Source: JAFALX01 sp050734185
GTDB lineage: Bacteria; Chloroflexota; Dormibacteria; Aeolococcales; Aeolococcaceae
DNA: 8,807 nt
Assembly: GCA_050734185.1 (NCBI GenBank)
Contig: JBOHUE010000166.1
Location: 1-8,807 of the forward strand
Direction: 5' to 3'
The translations under genes were made by a program, and so were the position numbers. Shown here piece by piece: positions 1 through 5,144 of the stretch. Below the pieces are notes generated by a model that was not told where the DNA came from, made no database searches, and saw nothing but the letters and a program-made list of their open reading frames with translations. Every line of letters starts with the position of its first letter. Position 1 is the stretch's first letter.

Positions 1-124
1 CTGCAGCACCTGGCTCACGCCCACGCTTGCCGATACCATCTCTCGACACCCCGCTCTCGCACGAGGGCGGACCATCTACCCGCTGGTGACTCTCACAGAG
101 GGTGGACCAACAAACGGGGTCCGG
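1..124. other. Left edge, no gene seen
   Basis: No convincing coding region or RNA is visible here. The stretch lies downstream of the minus-strand two-membrane-segment gene. Read on the minus strand just past that gene's stop there is a weak GGACC/GGTCC dyad with a 9-nt loop and no T-run. I do not call it a terminator. Confidence 0.4.
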
Positions 125-463
125 TCACTGCCGTAGGTACTTGATCCCGGCTTCATCGTACGGGCGAGGGCGGATTATCCAGAGCGCTGTGGCTGCGGCT
201 AGGAGGAAAGCCGCTAATGCTCCGATGATGAGTTGAATCTCCGGAGTGCCGAGGGCCACCTTCTCAGACTGCTTCGCGAACGCGGCTAGGCCAAAGAGCA
301 ACGTGGCAACGACGCCGGAGGTCGTTATAACGGCGAGGCTACGCTGCTCAAGCGAAGCCTTCGAGACGCGCTCCTCGGCAAGCGCGTCCTCGATGAGCTT
401 CTGATGCGAAGAACCTGCCACAGAGCCGAGCGAGGGCGGATTGGGCTGGGGGGTGAGGGTCAT
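125..463 (-). CDS. Small protein with two predicted membrane segments, function unknown
   Basis: 112 aa. A Pro/Ser-rich N-terminus (about 1-19) is followed by a charged helix (about 20-42, with EERVSKASLEQR), a hydrophobic segment at about 44-63, a short loop with KQSEK, a second hydrophobic segment at about 76-97, and a short RPRPYDEAG tail. This predicts an integral membrane protein with two helices. The ATG is supported by GGAGG six bases upstream, one of the clearest ribosome binding sites in the window. I recognise a general resemblance to two-helix hypothetical proteins of high-GC bacteria but no named family. The chain ends about 15 residues after the second helix. As I recall, relatives often carry a further cytoplasmic helical part, so C-terminal truncation is possible. 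It lies 45 bp downstream of a short charged ORF on the same strand and may be co-transcribed with it. Confidence 0.7.
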   Translation of the reverse strand: MTLTPQPNPPSLGSVAGSSHQKLIEDALAEERVSKASLEQRSLAVITTSGVVATLLFGLAAFAKQSEKVALGTPEIQLIIGALAAFLLAAATALWIIRPRPYDEAGIKYLRQ

Positions 464-508
464 GCCGCGCCTCCGTTATTACAGGCGGCAGCTTGTCTCT
501 CGATCCAG

Positions 509-661
509 TTACCCGCCGCCTCTCTCTCGCCGCTCGCGCTCCTGCTCAATGCGGCGGCGCTCCTCGGCCTCGCGCAGTCGCCGCTCCCGCTCGGCTTGCT
601 CCCGTTCTCGCTGCTTGTTGACCCGGTCAGTCTCCCGCTCGCGATCGTCGTCCTGGGACAC
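509..661 (-). CDS. Possible short E/R-rich coiled-coil ORF, or severed tail of the PH-like gene
   Basis: A GTG at 659-661 opens a 50-codon frame ending in TAA at 509-511. From about residue 4 to 47 the product is almost entirely Glu, Arg, Asp and Gln with occasional Ala/Leu (for example REREQAERERRLREAEERRR), then GGG. Such sequence forms a single charged alpha helix or coiled coil. There is no good Shine-Dalgarno at normal spacing: GGGGAG is 15 nt upstream. The frame is the same as that of the PH-like ORF at 716-988, with only a TGA (716-718) and about 18 codons between. It could therefore be a separate microprotein, the detached tail of a broken gene, or chance E/R-rich sequence in GC-rich DNA. 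The opposite strand reads as a Leu/Ala/Pro-rich pseudo-ORF, which is a shadow. Confidence that it is translated is low. Confidence 0.33.
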   Translation of the reverse strand: MSQDDDRERETDRVNKQREREQAERERRLREAEERRRIEQERERRERGGG

Positions 662-715
662 GGCCGGAAGGGTAGGCTCCCCGAGGGCTGGGAGTCCAGC
701 CCCGCAACCCCGGTT

Positions 716-988
716 TCAAACTGACCCACTACCGACTAGTGAGACGCCTGGTCGGTTGACGCGGACCAGTCGTACCCCTGGCAAACCCAGGAATCCGCTC
801 CGGACAGCCTCGGCTCGAAGGATGTCTCCCGGCTGGCAACGCACGCGCCGCGGCGGAAACCAAGGCAGCCCGCGTAGCCCGACGGTAATTTCTCCATCGG
901 AGGCAATCGTCAAACGCGCGAACGGCCATGACGCGTTTACTCCACTTGGTCCGCACATGCCGCCGGTGAACGTCGAGGCTGCTACCAC
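716..988 (-). CDS. Small PH-like-fold hypothetical protein, possibly disrupted
   Basis: 90 aa from a GTG at 986-988. The core SGVNASWPFARLTIASDG (residues about 15-32) and a later LPGVRLVRVNRPG segment match, from memory, a pattern common in small actinobacterial-type hypothetical proteins: a G-x-N-x-(S/T)-W-P strand start, a basic loop, then a GVRF-like strand. These are predicted to adopt a PH-like beta fold. No enzymatic motif is visible. No clear Shine-Dalgarno precedes the GTG, and an in-frame TGA at 1019-1021 limits any extension. A start at the ATG twelve codons in (before CGPSG) is possible. The frame stops at TGA 716-718, earlier than I would expect for the family's last strand and helix, and the same frame continues into a charged ORF. 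Premature termination or a frameshift near 716-760 is plausible. The family assignment is from recall only. Confidence 0.5.
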   Translation of the reverse strand: MVAASTFTGGMCGPSGVNASWPFARLTIASDGEITVGLRGLPWFPPRRVRCQPGDILRAEAVRSGFLGLPGVRLVRVNRPGVSLVGSGSV

Positions 989-1113
989 AGCAGGGTAAGC
1001 GGACGGGACATCATCGAATCATCCGAGCATCCGCAACTGTCTACTCGAAGTCTGGTTACGACGACGGGTAGGCATACGGTCCGGCTGTGGTGGAACGTGT
1101 TGAACGGCTGAGC

Positions 1114-1135
1114 GGCCTCCGGCGGGAGGGAGGCC
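1114..1135. repeat. Inverted repeat, 7-bp stem, 8-nt loop
   Basis: GGCCTCC (1114-1120) pairs perfectly with GGAGGCC (1129-1135). There is no T-rich stretch on either side. It could be a structured 3' end for the minus-strand gene at 1287, or chance in GC-rich DNA. Confidence 0.4.
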
Positions 1136-1208
1136 ACATCCGGAGGGCTGACCTTCACGGACCCGAGCCACGTGTCCTCGGAGCTCTCGGCGAGGGGAGT
1201 GCAAGGTG

Positions 1209-1227
1209 CGGCCCGCAGCGCGGGCCG
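1209..1227 (-). terminator. Possible terminator hairpin after the zinc-ribbon gene
   Basis: CGGCCCGC (1209-1216) and GCGGGCCG (1220-1227) form a perfect 8-bp all-GC stem with a 3-nt loop. It lies 59 bp past the stop of the minus-strand gene that ends at 1287. No U-tract follows on the minus strand (CACCTTGCAC comes next). It would be a non-canonical terminator, as is common in high-GC genomes, or only an mRNA 3' stabiliser. Confidence 0.4.
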
Positions 1228-1286
1228 ACACCGTGGTTAGCCCGCAGCGATGTGGCTTCCCTCCAGCAAGAGAGCTGCTCAGCCAG

Positions 1287-1649
1287 TCACCAGCTGGCAT
1301 CAGATCGGTCCGATGCCGCTCGCAGCGCGTCGATGACCGCAGGCTCGTAGTCGGCGAGGTCCGCCGCGATGCGGATGCTCTCCACGCGGTCCTTCGCGGT
1401 GGCCAGCTCCACCTCGTGCAGGCCGAGGTGGCCACGCACCGACGGCTTTCCGTTGAACTTCTGCAGCGGCTCGCGCCACTTCTGGCGCAGCGCGTGCGGG
1501 GAGAGCTCGCCGGCCTTGACCTTCCAGCCCCCGGTCCGGTCCGGCCCGAGCCGGAATCGCAGCGCAATCCGACCGGCCTTGGCGCACTGCTCGCACCGCC
1601 CGTAGCGCTCGTCGGGGATCTCCGGACGCTTGAGACAGACCCGGCACAT
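1287..1649 (-). CDS. Small Cys4 zinc-ribbon protein, function unknown
   Basis: 120 aa from the ATG at 1647-1649. It opens with a probable zinc-binding knuckle pair, C2-x2-C5 and C19-x2-C22, close to the N-terminus. A basic region follows (RIALRFRLGPDRTGGWKVKAG, about 28-48), then helical sequence with HALRQKWREPL, and an acidic alanine-rich helix at the C-terminus (about 85-115). A basic zinc protein of this size suits DNA or RNA binding, but I recognise no family. The frame is open to a farther start at 1760, which would run into the divergent repressor gene and add a poor-looking N-terminus. I prefer the start just before the first CxxC. A TATCCT box (1656-1661) lies six bases upstream of this ATG, consistent with a leaderless message. 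It is divergent from the XRE regulator at 1729, so the two may be regulated together. Confidence 0.62.
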   Translation of the reverse strand: MCRVCLKRPEIPDERYGRCEQCAKAGRIALRFRLGPDRTGGWKVKAGELSPHALRQKWREPLQKFNGKPSVRGHLGLHEVELATAKDRVESIRIAADLADYEPAVIDALRAASDRSDASW

Positions 1650-1655
1650 CCAGCG

Positions 1656-1661
1656 AGGATA
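1656..1661 (-). promoter_or_regulatory. Candidate -10 box for a leaderless zinc-ribbon transcript
   Basis: On the minus strand TATCCT (4 of 6 to TATAAT) is followed by 6 nt and then the chosen ATG. No ribosome binding site lies between. No good -35 is seen 17 nt upstream. This is a TANNNT pattern of the kind seen before leaderless genes. Confidence 0.35.
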
Positions 1662-1700
1662 CACAGCGCGTTCGGGGCGATCGCCGGCTGCGCTCTGGCA

Positions 1701-1730
1701 TTGACAAACACACTCTGGCGTACGTAACGT
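1701..1730 (+). promoter_or_regulatory. Candidate promoter and operator of the XRE regulator
   Basis: A perfect TTGACA -35 hexamer is at 1701-1706. A weak -10 TAACGT (1725-1730) follows at 18-bp spacing. The -10 overlaps ACGT-A-ACGT (1722-1730), a short dyad that could be a repressor site. The ATG at 1738 is 7 nt past the -10, so the transcript may begin at or next to the start codon. Autoregulation by the adjacent XRE protein is inferred from position only. Confidence 0.42.
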
Positions 1731-2007
1731 GGACAACATGAATGTAGAAGTCCGTGCCACGGGTCTGCGGGCAATGCGCGATCGTCACCACCTCACGCAG
1801 CGCGAGCTCGCGAGGCGTCTTGGCGTGACGCAGAACTACATCCCCGCTCTCGAGGCTGGCACCCGCAATCCGGGTCCGAAGCTGCGCCAGTCGCTGATGC
1901 AGCTGTTCAACTGCGACTTCGAAGACCTGTTCCTTGTGGTGATGGTCAATCCTGTCGACCACCGCGAGCAGATCTTGAAGCCGGAGCGCGAAGCCCAAGC
2001 GATGTAG
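1729..2007 (+). CDS. XRE/Cro-CI family helix-turn-helix transcriptional regulator
   Basis: 92 aa from the GTG at 1729, or 89 aa from the ATG at 1738, which I slightly prefer because it sits 7 nt past the possible -10. Residues about 11-62 form a classic HTH_3 domain: GLRAMRDRHHLTQRELARRL, the turn GVTQNYIPALEAG, then TRNPGPKLRQSLMQLFNC. The TQxELAxxLGVxQxxIxxxExGxRxP pattern is diagnostic of the lambda-Cro/CI fold. The C-terminal 30 residues (FEDLFLVVMVNPVDHREQILKP) are probably a short dimerisation or tail region with no sensor domain. It binds DNA as a small repressor or activator. It is divergent from the zinc-ribbon gene with an 88-bp gap from the ATG, and its stop is 37 bp before folB on the same strand. 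Its targets are not known; read-through into the folate genes is possible. Confidence 0.85.
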   Translation: MDNMNVEVRATGLRAMRDRHHLTQRELARRLGVTQNYIPALEAGTRNPGPKLRQSLMQLFNCDFEDLFLVVMVNPVDHREQILKPEREAQAM

Positions 2008-2031
2008 CTCGGGCGGGCTGGCACCCGTCCG

Positions 2032-2037
2032 TAGAAT
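2032..2037 (+). promoter_or_regulatory. Candidate -10 box of a leaderless folate-operon promoter
   Basis: TAGAAT (5 of 6 to TATAAT) is followed by 7 nt and then the folB GTG, with no Shine-Dalgarno between. A transcript from this box would start at about the start codon. No clear -35 is seen near 2009-2014. Confidence 0.5.
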
Positions 2038-2044
2038 CGGCCTG

Positions 2045-2419
2045 GTGGGTGACGCCGATCGGTTGCTGCTCGAAGGCATGGAGTTCTTCGGCCACCACGG
2101 CGACCTGGCCGCGGAGCGCGAGCTGGGCTCACGGATCTATGTCGATGTCGAGATCGCGCTCGACCTCAGCGTCGCCGGCCACAGCGACCGTCTCGAGGAC
2201 ACGCTCGATTACGTCCACTGCTTCGAGCTGGTGCGCACGGTGGTCGAGGAGGCGCAGCACAGGCTGCTCGAAGCGGTCGCCGAGCGTCTCGCCGACGCGC
2301 TGCTGGCGCAACCGCGTGCCATGAGCGTGCGCGTGCGCGTGGCCAAGCAGCCGCCGATCCCGGGCGGCATCTCACGCGTTGCGGTCGTGGTCGAGCGCGC
2401 CCGGGCGGGGTCGGCATGA
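2045..2419 (+). CDS. folB: Dihydroneopterin aldolase
   Basis: 124 aa, normal for the family. It cleaves 7,8-dihydroneopterin to 6-hydroxymethyl-7,8-dihydropterin and glycolaldehyde in cytosolic tetrahydrofolate synthesis. Recognisable elements are LEGMEFFGHHGDLAAERELG (residues 9-28, carrying Glu24, the family's conserved glutamate), DTLDYVHCFELV (52-63, with Tyr56 in the usual active-site position), the LLEAVAERLADALL helix, and VRVAKQPPIPGG (97-108, with Lys101 as the expected catalytic lysine). The usual K-P is K-Q-P here, a small variation. The GTG start follows a TAGAAT box and lacks an SD, so leaderless expression is likely. It heads the folB-folD-unknown-folC operon, and its stop overlaps the folD start by 4 bp (ATGA). 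folE, folP and folK are not in the window. Confidence 0.93.
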   Translation: MGDADRLLLEGMEFFGHHGDLAAERELGSRIYVDVEIALDLSVAGHSDRLEDTLDYVHCFELVRTVVEEAQHRLLEAVAERLADALLAQPRAMSVRVRVAKQPPIPGGISRVAVVVERARAGSA

Positions 2420-3288
2420 GTGCAGTGATCATCGACGGCCGCGCCGTGTCCACGCGCCTGCGCGAGGAGCTCGAGGCCGAGGTCTCCGAGATGACCGGAG
2501 CCGGGCTCCGGCCACCGGGCCTGGCTGTGGTCCTCTGCAACGACAACGAAGCTTCTGCCGTTTATGTCCGAAACAAAGGACGCGCCGCGGAGCGCGCCGG
2601 CATGCGCTTCCAGCTGCACACGCCGCCGCTCGACAGCAGCACGGCCGCGCTTGTGTCGCTAGTCCACGACCTCAACAGCGACCCGGGCGTCGATGGCATC
2701 GTGGTGCAGTTGCCGCTGCCGGCGCAGGTCGACGCCGAAGCCGTGAGCGACGCCATCGCGCCCGACAAGGACGCCGACGGCTTTCATCCGCTCAACTTCG
2801 GCCGTCTGGCAGCGGGGCACGCGCCTCTCGTCGGGCCGGCAACGCCGCTCGGCTGCATGGAGCTGTTGCGCGCGTACGACATCCAGATTCGCGGCAGCCG
2901 CGCGGTGGTCATCGGTCGCAGCGCGCTGGTCGGGCGGCCCATGGCCGTGCTGCTCACCAACGCGGACGCCACCGTCACCGTGGCGCACTCGAAGACGCGC
3001 GACCTCGCTGCGGTGTGCCGCGAAGCCGACATCCTCGTGTCGGCGATAGGACGGCCACGGAGCGTCGACGCGAGCTTCGTCAAGCCGGGTGCGTGCGTGG
3101 TCGACGTCGGCACCACGCCCGAGAACGGCACCGTGGTCGGCGACGTCGACCGTGCCTCCGTGGAGCCGGTGGCCGGCTGGCTGACGCCCGTTCCAGGTGG
3201 AGTCGGGCCCATGACCATCGCGATGCTGCTGAGCAACACCGTCACGCTCGCGCGCGCCCGTCGCGCCCGGGTCGCGGTCCACCGGTAG
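2416..3288 (+). CDS. folD: Bifunctional methylenetetrahydrofolate dehydrogenase / methenyltetrahydrofolate cyclohydrolase
   Basis: 290 aa, full length. It oxidises 5,10-methylene-THF to 5,10-methenyl-THF with NAD(P)+ and hydrolyses that to 10-formyl-THF, supplying formyl units for purines and initiator tRNA. Catalytic residues fall at the same numbers as in the E. coli enzyme: Tyr50 and Lys54 in YVRNKG, Gln98 in VVQLPLP, and Asp121 in DKDADGFHP. The Rossmann signature GRSALVGRP is at 167-175, followed by CREADILVSAIGRP (201-214), DVGTTPENG (230-238) and PVPGGVGPMT (258-267). The PCTP motif of many homologues is PATP here (141-144). The last ten residues (ARRARVAVHR) are a basic tail. The ATG overlaps the folB stop as ATGA, indicating translational coupling, and the next gene starts 7 bp after the TAG. 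Confidence 0.96.
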   Translation: MSAVIIDGRAVSTRLREELEAEVSEMTGAGLRPPGLAVVLCNDNEASAVYVRNKGRAAERAGMRFQLHTPPLDSSTAALVSLVHDLNSDPGVDGIVVQLPLPAQVDAEAVSDAIAPDKDADGFHPLNFGRLAAGHAPLVGPATPLGCMELLRAYDIQIRGSRAVVIGRSALVGRPMAVLLTNADATVTVAHSKTRDLAAVCREADILVSAIGRPRSVDASFVKPGACVVDVGTTPENGTVVGDVDRASVEPVAGWLTPVPGGVGPMTIAMLLSNTVTLARARRARVAVHR

Positions 3289-3295
3289 GTCGCAG

Positions 3296-3853
3296 GTGGC
3301 GGACTTCTCCATCCGATGGTCGGCGCTCGAGGCGCGCAAGCCGTACGCGTCGCCGTTCGGCGTGACGTTCATCGGCGACGGCGACGAGGAGCTCGGTGGC
3401 ATCGCGGTCAACGGCTCCGACCTTCTGTACTACCGCCACTTTCAGCAGGCGGTCCTGCGTCTCGCGGGCGAGGTCTTCTGCGTCGACGTGGTCGACGTCT
3501 CACCCGACCCGCAACTCGCGTGGCTCGATGTGCTGGGCGCGCGCCTTCCGTTGCTGGAGACGCTCGATCTCCGCCCGGAAAGCTATCTCGACGAACGCGC
3601 GCACGAGCGCCACTTTCGCTTCGTGCTCGAGGGCTTCCCCGGCGGCGACTGCTTCGTCGACAGCACCGTCGTGGTGGACTATCAGGAGCTGCAGGCAGCC
3701 GTGGCGCATCTGAGCGGACGGTTGTACCGGCATCCGATTGTCGAAGCTGTCGACGACCCGGAGCGCCGTCGCTCGACGTGGCTGGCCGCGCTGCGCTCGC
3801 TGGTGCAGCGACCGTCCCGCGACGATCGGCTCGCCGAGGTCTGGCCGTGGTGA
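3296..3853 (+). CDS. Uncharacterised 185-aa protein inside the folate operon
   Basis: 185 aa from a GTG at 3296, preceded by AGGT with 5-nt spacing. I do not recognise a family. It looks like a soluble, acidic alpha/beta protein: no signal peptide and no membrane helix. Notable stretches are KPYASPFGVTFIGDGDEELGG (15-35), LLYYRHFQQAVLRLAGEVF (43-61), DVVDVSPDPQLAWLDVLGARLP (64-85), HERHFRFVLEGFPGGDCFVDSTVVVDYQEL (103-132), and an Arg/Asp-rich C-terminus ending EVWPW. There is no P-loop, no Rossmann glycine motif and no metal-binding Cys cluster. It is locked between folD (7 bp upstream) and folC (4-bp GTGA overlap downstream), so it is co-translated with folate enzymes. A role in folate or one-carbon metabolism is inferred from position only. 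Codon use matches its neighbours, so I see no sign of recent transfer. Confidence 0.85.
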   Translation: MADFSIRWSALEARKPYASPFGVTFIGDGDEELGGIAVNGSDLLYYRHFQQAVLRLAGEVFCVDVVDVSPDPQLAWLDVLGARLPLLETLDLRPESYLDERAHERHFRFVLEGFPGGDCFVDSTVVVDYQELQAAVAHLSGRLYRHPIVEAVDDPERRRSTWLAALRSLVQRPSRDDRLAEVWPW

Positions 3854-5133
3854 CCGGCGCGACTCCCTACGAGCGTGTGAGCACCATGCTCGATTCGATT
3901 TCCTGGCGCGGCATCAAGCCGGGGTTGGAGCGCACCCGCGCACTGCTGCGTCAGCTGGGTGATCCGGACGTCGGTCTGCGCGGCATCCTCGTCGCGGGGA
4001 CCAACGGCAAGGGCTCGGTGTGCGCCACGGTCGAGTCGGTGGCGCGCGCCGCGGGGCTGCGCACGGTGCTGCTCACCAAACCGCACCTCTGGTCGTATAC
4101 GGAGCGCTTTGTCGCGGACGGGCGCCAGATCAGCGAGGAAGGCTTCGCCGCCCTGATGGGTGAGATGTTCACTGCGGCCGAGGCGCTCCCGGCGGACCTG
4201 GAGCCGACCGCGTTCGAGATGCTCACCGCCGCCGGCATCCTGTTCGCCGCGCGCGCCGCCCCGGACATTGTCGTCTGCGAGGTGGGCGTCGGCGGGCGTC
4301 TTGACAGCACCAACGTGCTGGACCTCGGTGTCGCCGTGGTGACCAACGTCGACTTCGATCACCGCGACCTGCTCGGCGACACAATTGAAGCGATCGCCAG
4401 GGAGAAGGCCGCAATCATCAAAGCCGGCGATCTCGCGGTGACTGCGGCGCTGCCGCCTGCGCTGGATGAGATCCGTGCGCGGGCATCAGACGTTGGTGCT
4501 CAACTTGCCGTCCTGGGTGTCGACATTCCCGCCGGCGGCACTTCTCGCGGCTGGGACGGCGTGCGCGTCCGCACCGTGTTCGACGCTGAGCCCATCTCGG
4601 TCAACGCGCCGCTCCTCGGCGACCATCAGGTGGCCAACGTGGCCACAGCCGTCGTCACGTGCGATGCGCTGCACGCGCTGGGGTGTGCAATCGACAGCAG
4701 CGCTGTGGTGGCAGGCTGCGCCGCCGTACGGTGGCCCGGCCGGTTGCAGTGGGTCGCAGGCGAGCCCGGCTGGCTCGTGGATGGCGCCCACAACGGAGCG
4801 GCCATGAGAGCGCTGGTCGACGCGGTGCTGCAGCTCCTCGCGGACCGGCGTGTGGTGCTGCTGTTCGGCGTTCTGCGAGACAAGGAGCGCGCGCCGATGA
4901 TCAGCGAGCTGCGCCGCATGCGGCCGGCGGCGACCGTGATCACTGCTCCCGAAGCCGAGCGAGCGCTGCCGGTAGAGGAACTGACGTCGGAGTTTCCCGG
5001 CGCGACTGTGGCGCCCGACATCGAGCGAGCGATGACCGCCGCAGCACGACTCGCGGGGCGCGAGGGCGCGGTGGTGGCATGCGGCTCTCTGTACCTCGCC
5101 GGTGATGTGCTCCACCGGCTGGGTGCTCTCTGA
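3850..5133 (+). CDS. folC: Dihydrofolate synthase / folylpolyglutamate synthase
   Basis: 427 aa, typical length. This Mur-ligase-type enzyme uses ATP to add glutamate to dihydropteroate and then to reduced folates. It has the P-loop AGTNGKGS (49-56), KPHLWSYTERF (77-87, where most homologues have SPHL), FEMLTAAG, CEVGVGGRLDSTNV, DFDHRDLLGDT...AREKAAIIK (central domain, including the lysine usually carbamylated), LLGDHQVANVATA, WPGRLQ, VDGAHNGAAMRAL, LFGVLRDKE in the C-terminal domain, and final CGSLYLAGDVLHRLG. The reading frame is open far upstream to 3316, but that part is an Arg-rich shadow of the preceding gene. The GTG at 3850 gives a GTGA overlap with the upstream stop; the adjacent in-frame GTG at 3847 is an alternative. 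It is the last gene of the operon and converges on trxA. Confidence 0.94.
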   Translation: MTGATPYERVSTMLDSISWRGIKPGLERTRALLRQLGDPDVGLRGILVAGTNGKGSVCATVESVARAAGLRTVLLTKPHLWSYTERFVADGRQISEEGFAALMGEMFTAAEALPADLEPTAFEMLTAAGILFAARAAPDIVVCEVGVGGRLDSTNVLDLGVAVVTNVDFDHRDLLGDTIEAIAREKAAIIKAGDLAVTAALPPALDEIRARASDVGAQLAVLGVDIPAGGTSRGWDGVRVRTVFDAEPISVNAPLLGDHQVANVATAVVTCDALHALGCAIDSSAVVAGCAAVRWPGRLQWVAGEPGWLVDGAHNGAAMRALVDAVLQLLADRRVVLLFGVLRDKERAPMISELRRMRPAATVITAPEAERALPVEELTSEFPGATVAPDIERAMTAAARLAGREGAVVACGSLYLAGDVLHRLGAL

Positions 5134-5144
5134 GCGGCGCTCAG
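5130..5144. terminator. Inverted repeat containing both convergent stop codons
   Basis: CTGAGC (5130-5135) pairs with GCTCAG (5139-5144) around a GGC loop. The folC stop TGA (5131-5133) and the trxA stop (5141-5143 on the other strand) are the two arms. There is no T-tract on either side and the stem is only 6 bp, so action as a bidirectional terminator is possible but weakly supported. Confidence 0.35.

Larger units (their letters stand above)
989..1286. other. Non-coding gap with GC-rich hairpins
   Basis: About 300 bases with no convincing reading frame on either strand. The frames that are open through it are Arg/Ser-rich and unlike proteins. It contains two good inverted repeats, listed separately, that lie 3' of the minus-strand zinc-ribbon gene. 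I saw no tRNA-like cloverleaf and no obvious att-type direct repeat. Confidence 0.5.

Noticed and set aside
716..718. TGA read as an amino acid (code reassignment or selenocysteine)
   Set aside because: folB, the 185-aa gene, folC, trxA, DUF1015 and serA all end properly at TGA, so the code is standard. No sign of a selenocysteine element was noted.
404..724. Plus-strand 106-codon Leu/Ala-rich ORF resembling a membrane protein, and an overlapping Arg/Ser-rich 185-codon ORF (441-998)
   Set aside because: They are antisense readings of the E/R-rich segment and the PH-like ORF. Arg/Glu codons read backwards give Leu/Ala/Ser/Arg. There is no ribosome binding site or family resemblance.
1287..1760. 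Longer start for the zinc-ribbon gene (157 aa)
   Set aside because: It would overlap the divergent XRE gene and its promoter, and the extra N-terminus looks non-conserved. The ATG just before the first CxxC is more natural.
1019..1774. Minus-strand 251-codon ORF
   Set aside because: Arg/Ser/Cys-rich shadow of the zinc-ribbon gene, running through the non-coding gap and into the repressor gene. No domain is visible.
1..2040. Prophage or integrative element boundaries, CRISPR array or tRNA attachment site
   Set aside because: Small accessory-type genes are present, but no integrase, transposase, direct-repeat pair, spacer-repeat pattern or tRNA cloverleaf was seen.
2379..3365. Plus-strand 328-codon Arg-rich ORF
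   Set aside because: Out-of-frame shadow of folD with the extreme Arg/His bias typical of GC-rich alternate frames.
3316..3849. Upstream open extension of the folC frame
   Set aside because: It overlaps the better-supported 185-aa gene, is Arg-rich, and is not part of any FolC. The GTG at 3850 with the GTGA overlap is the sensible start.
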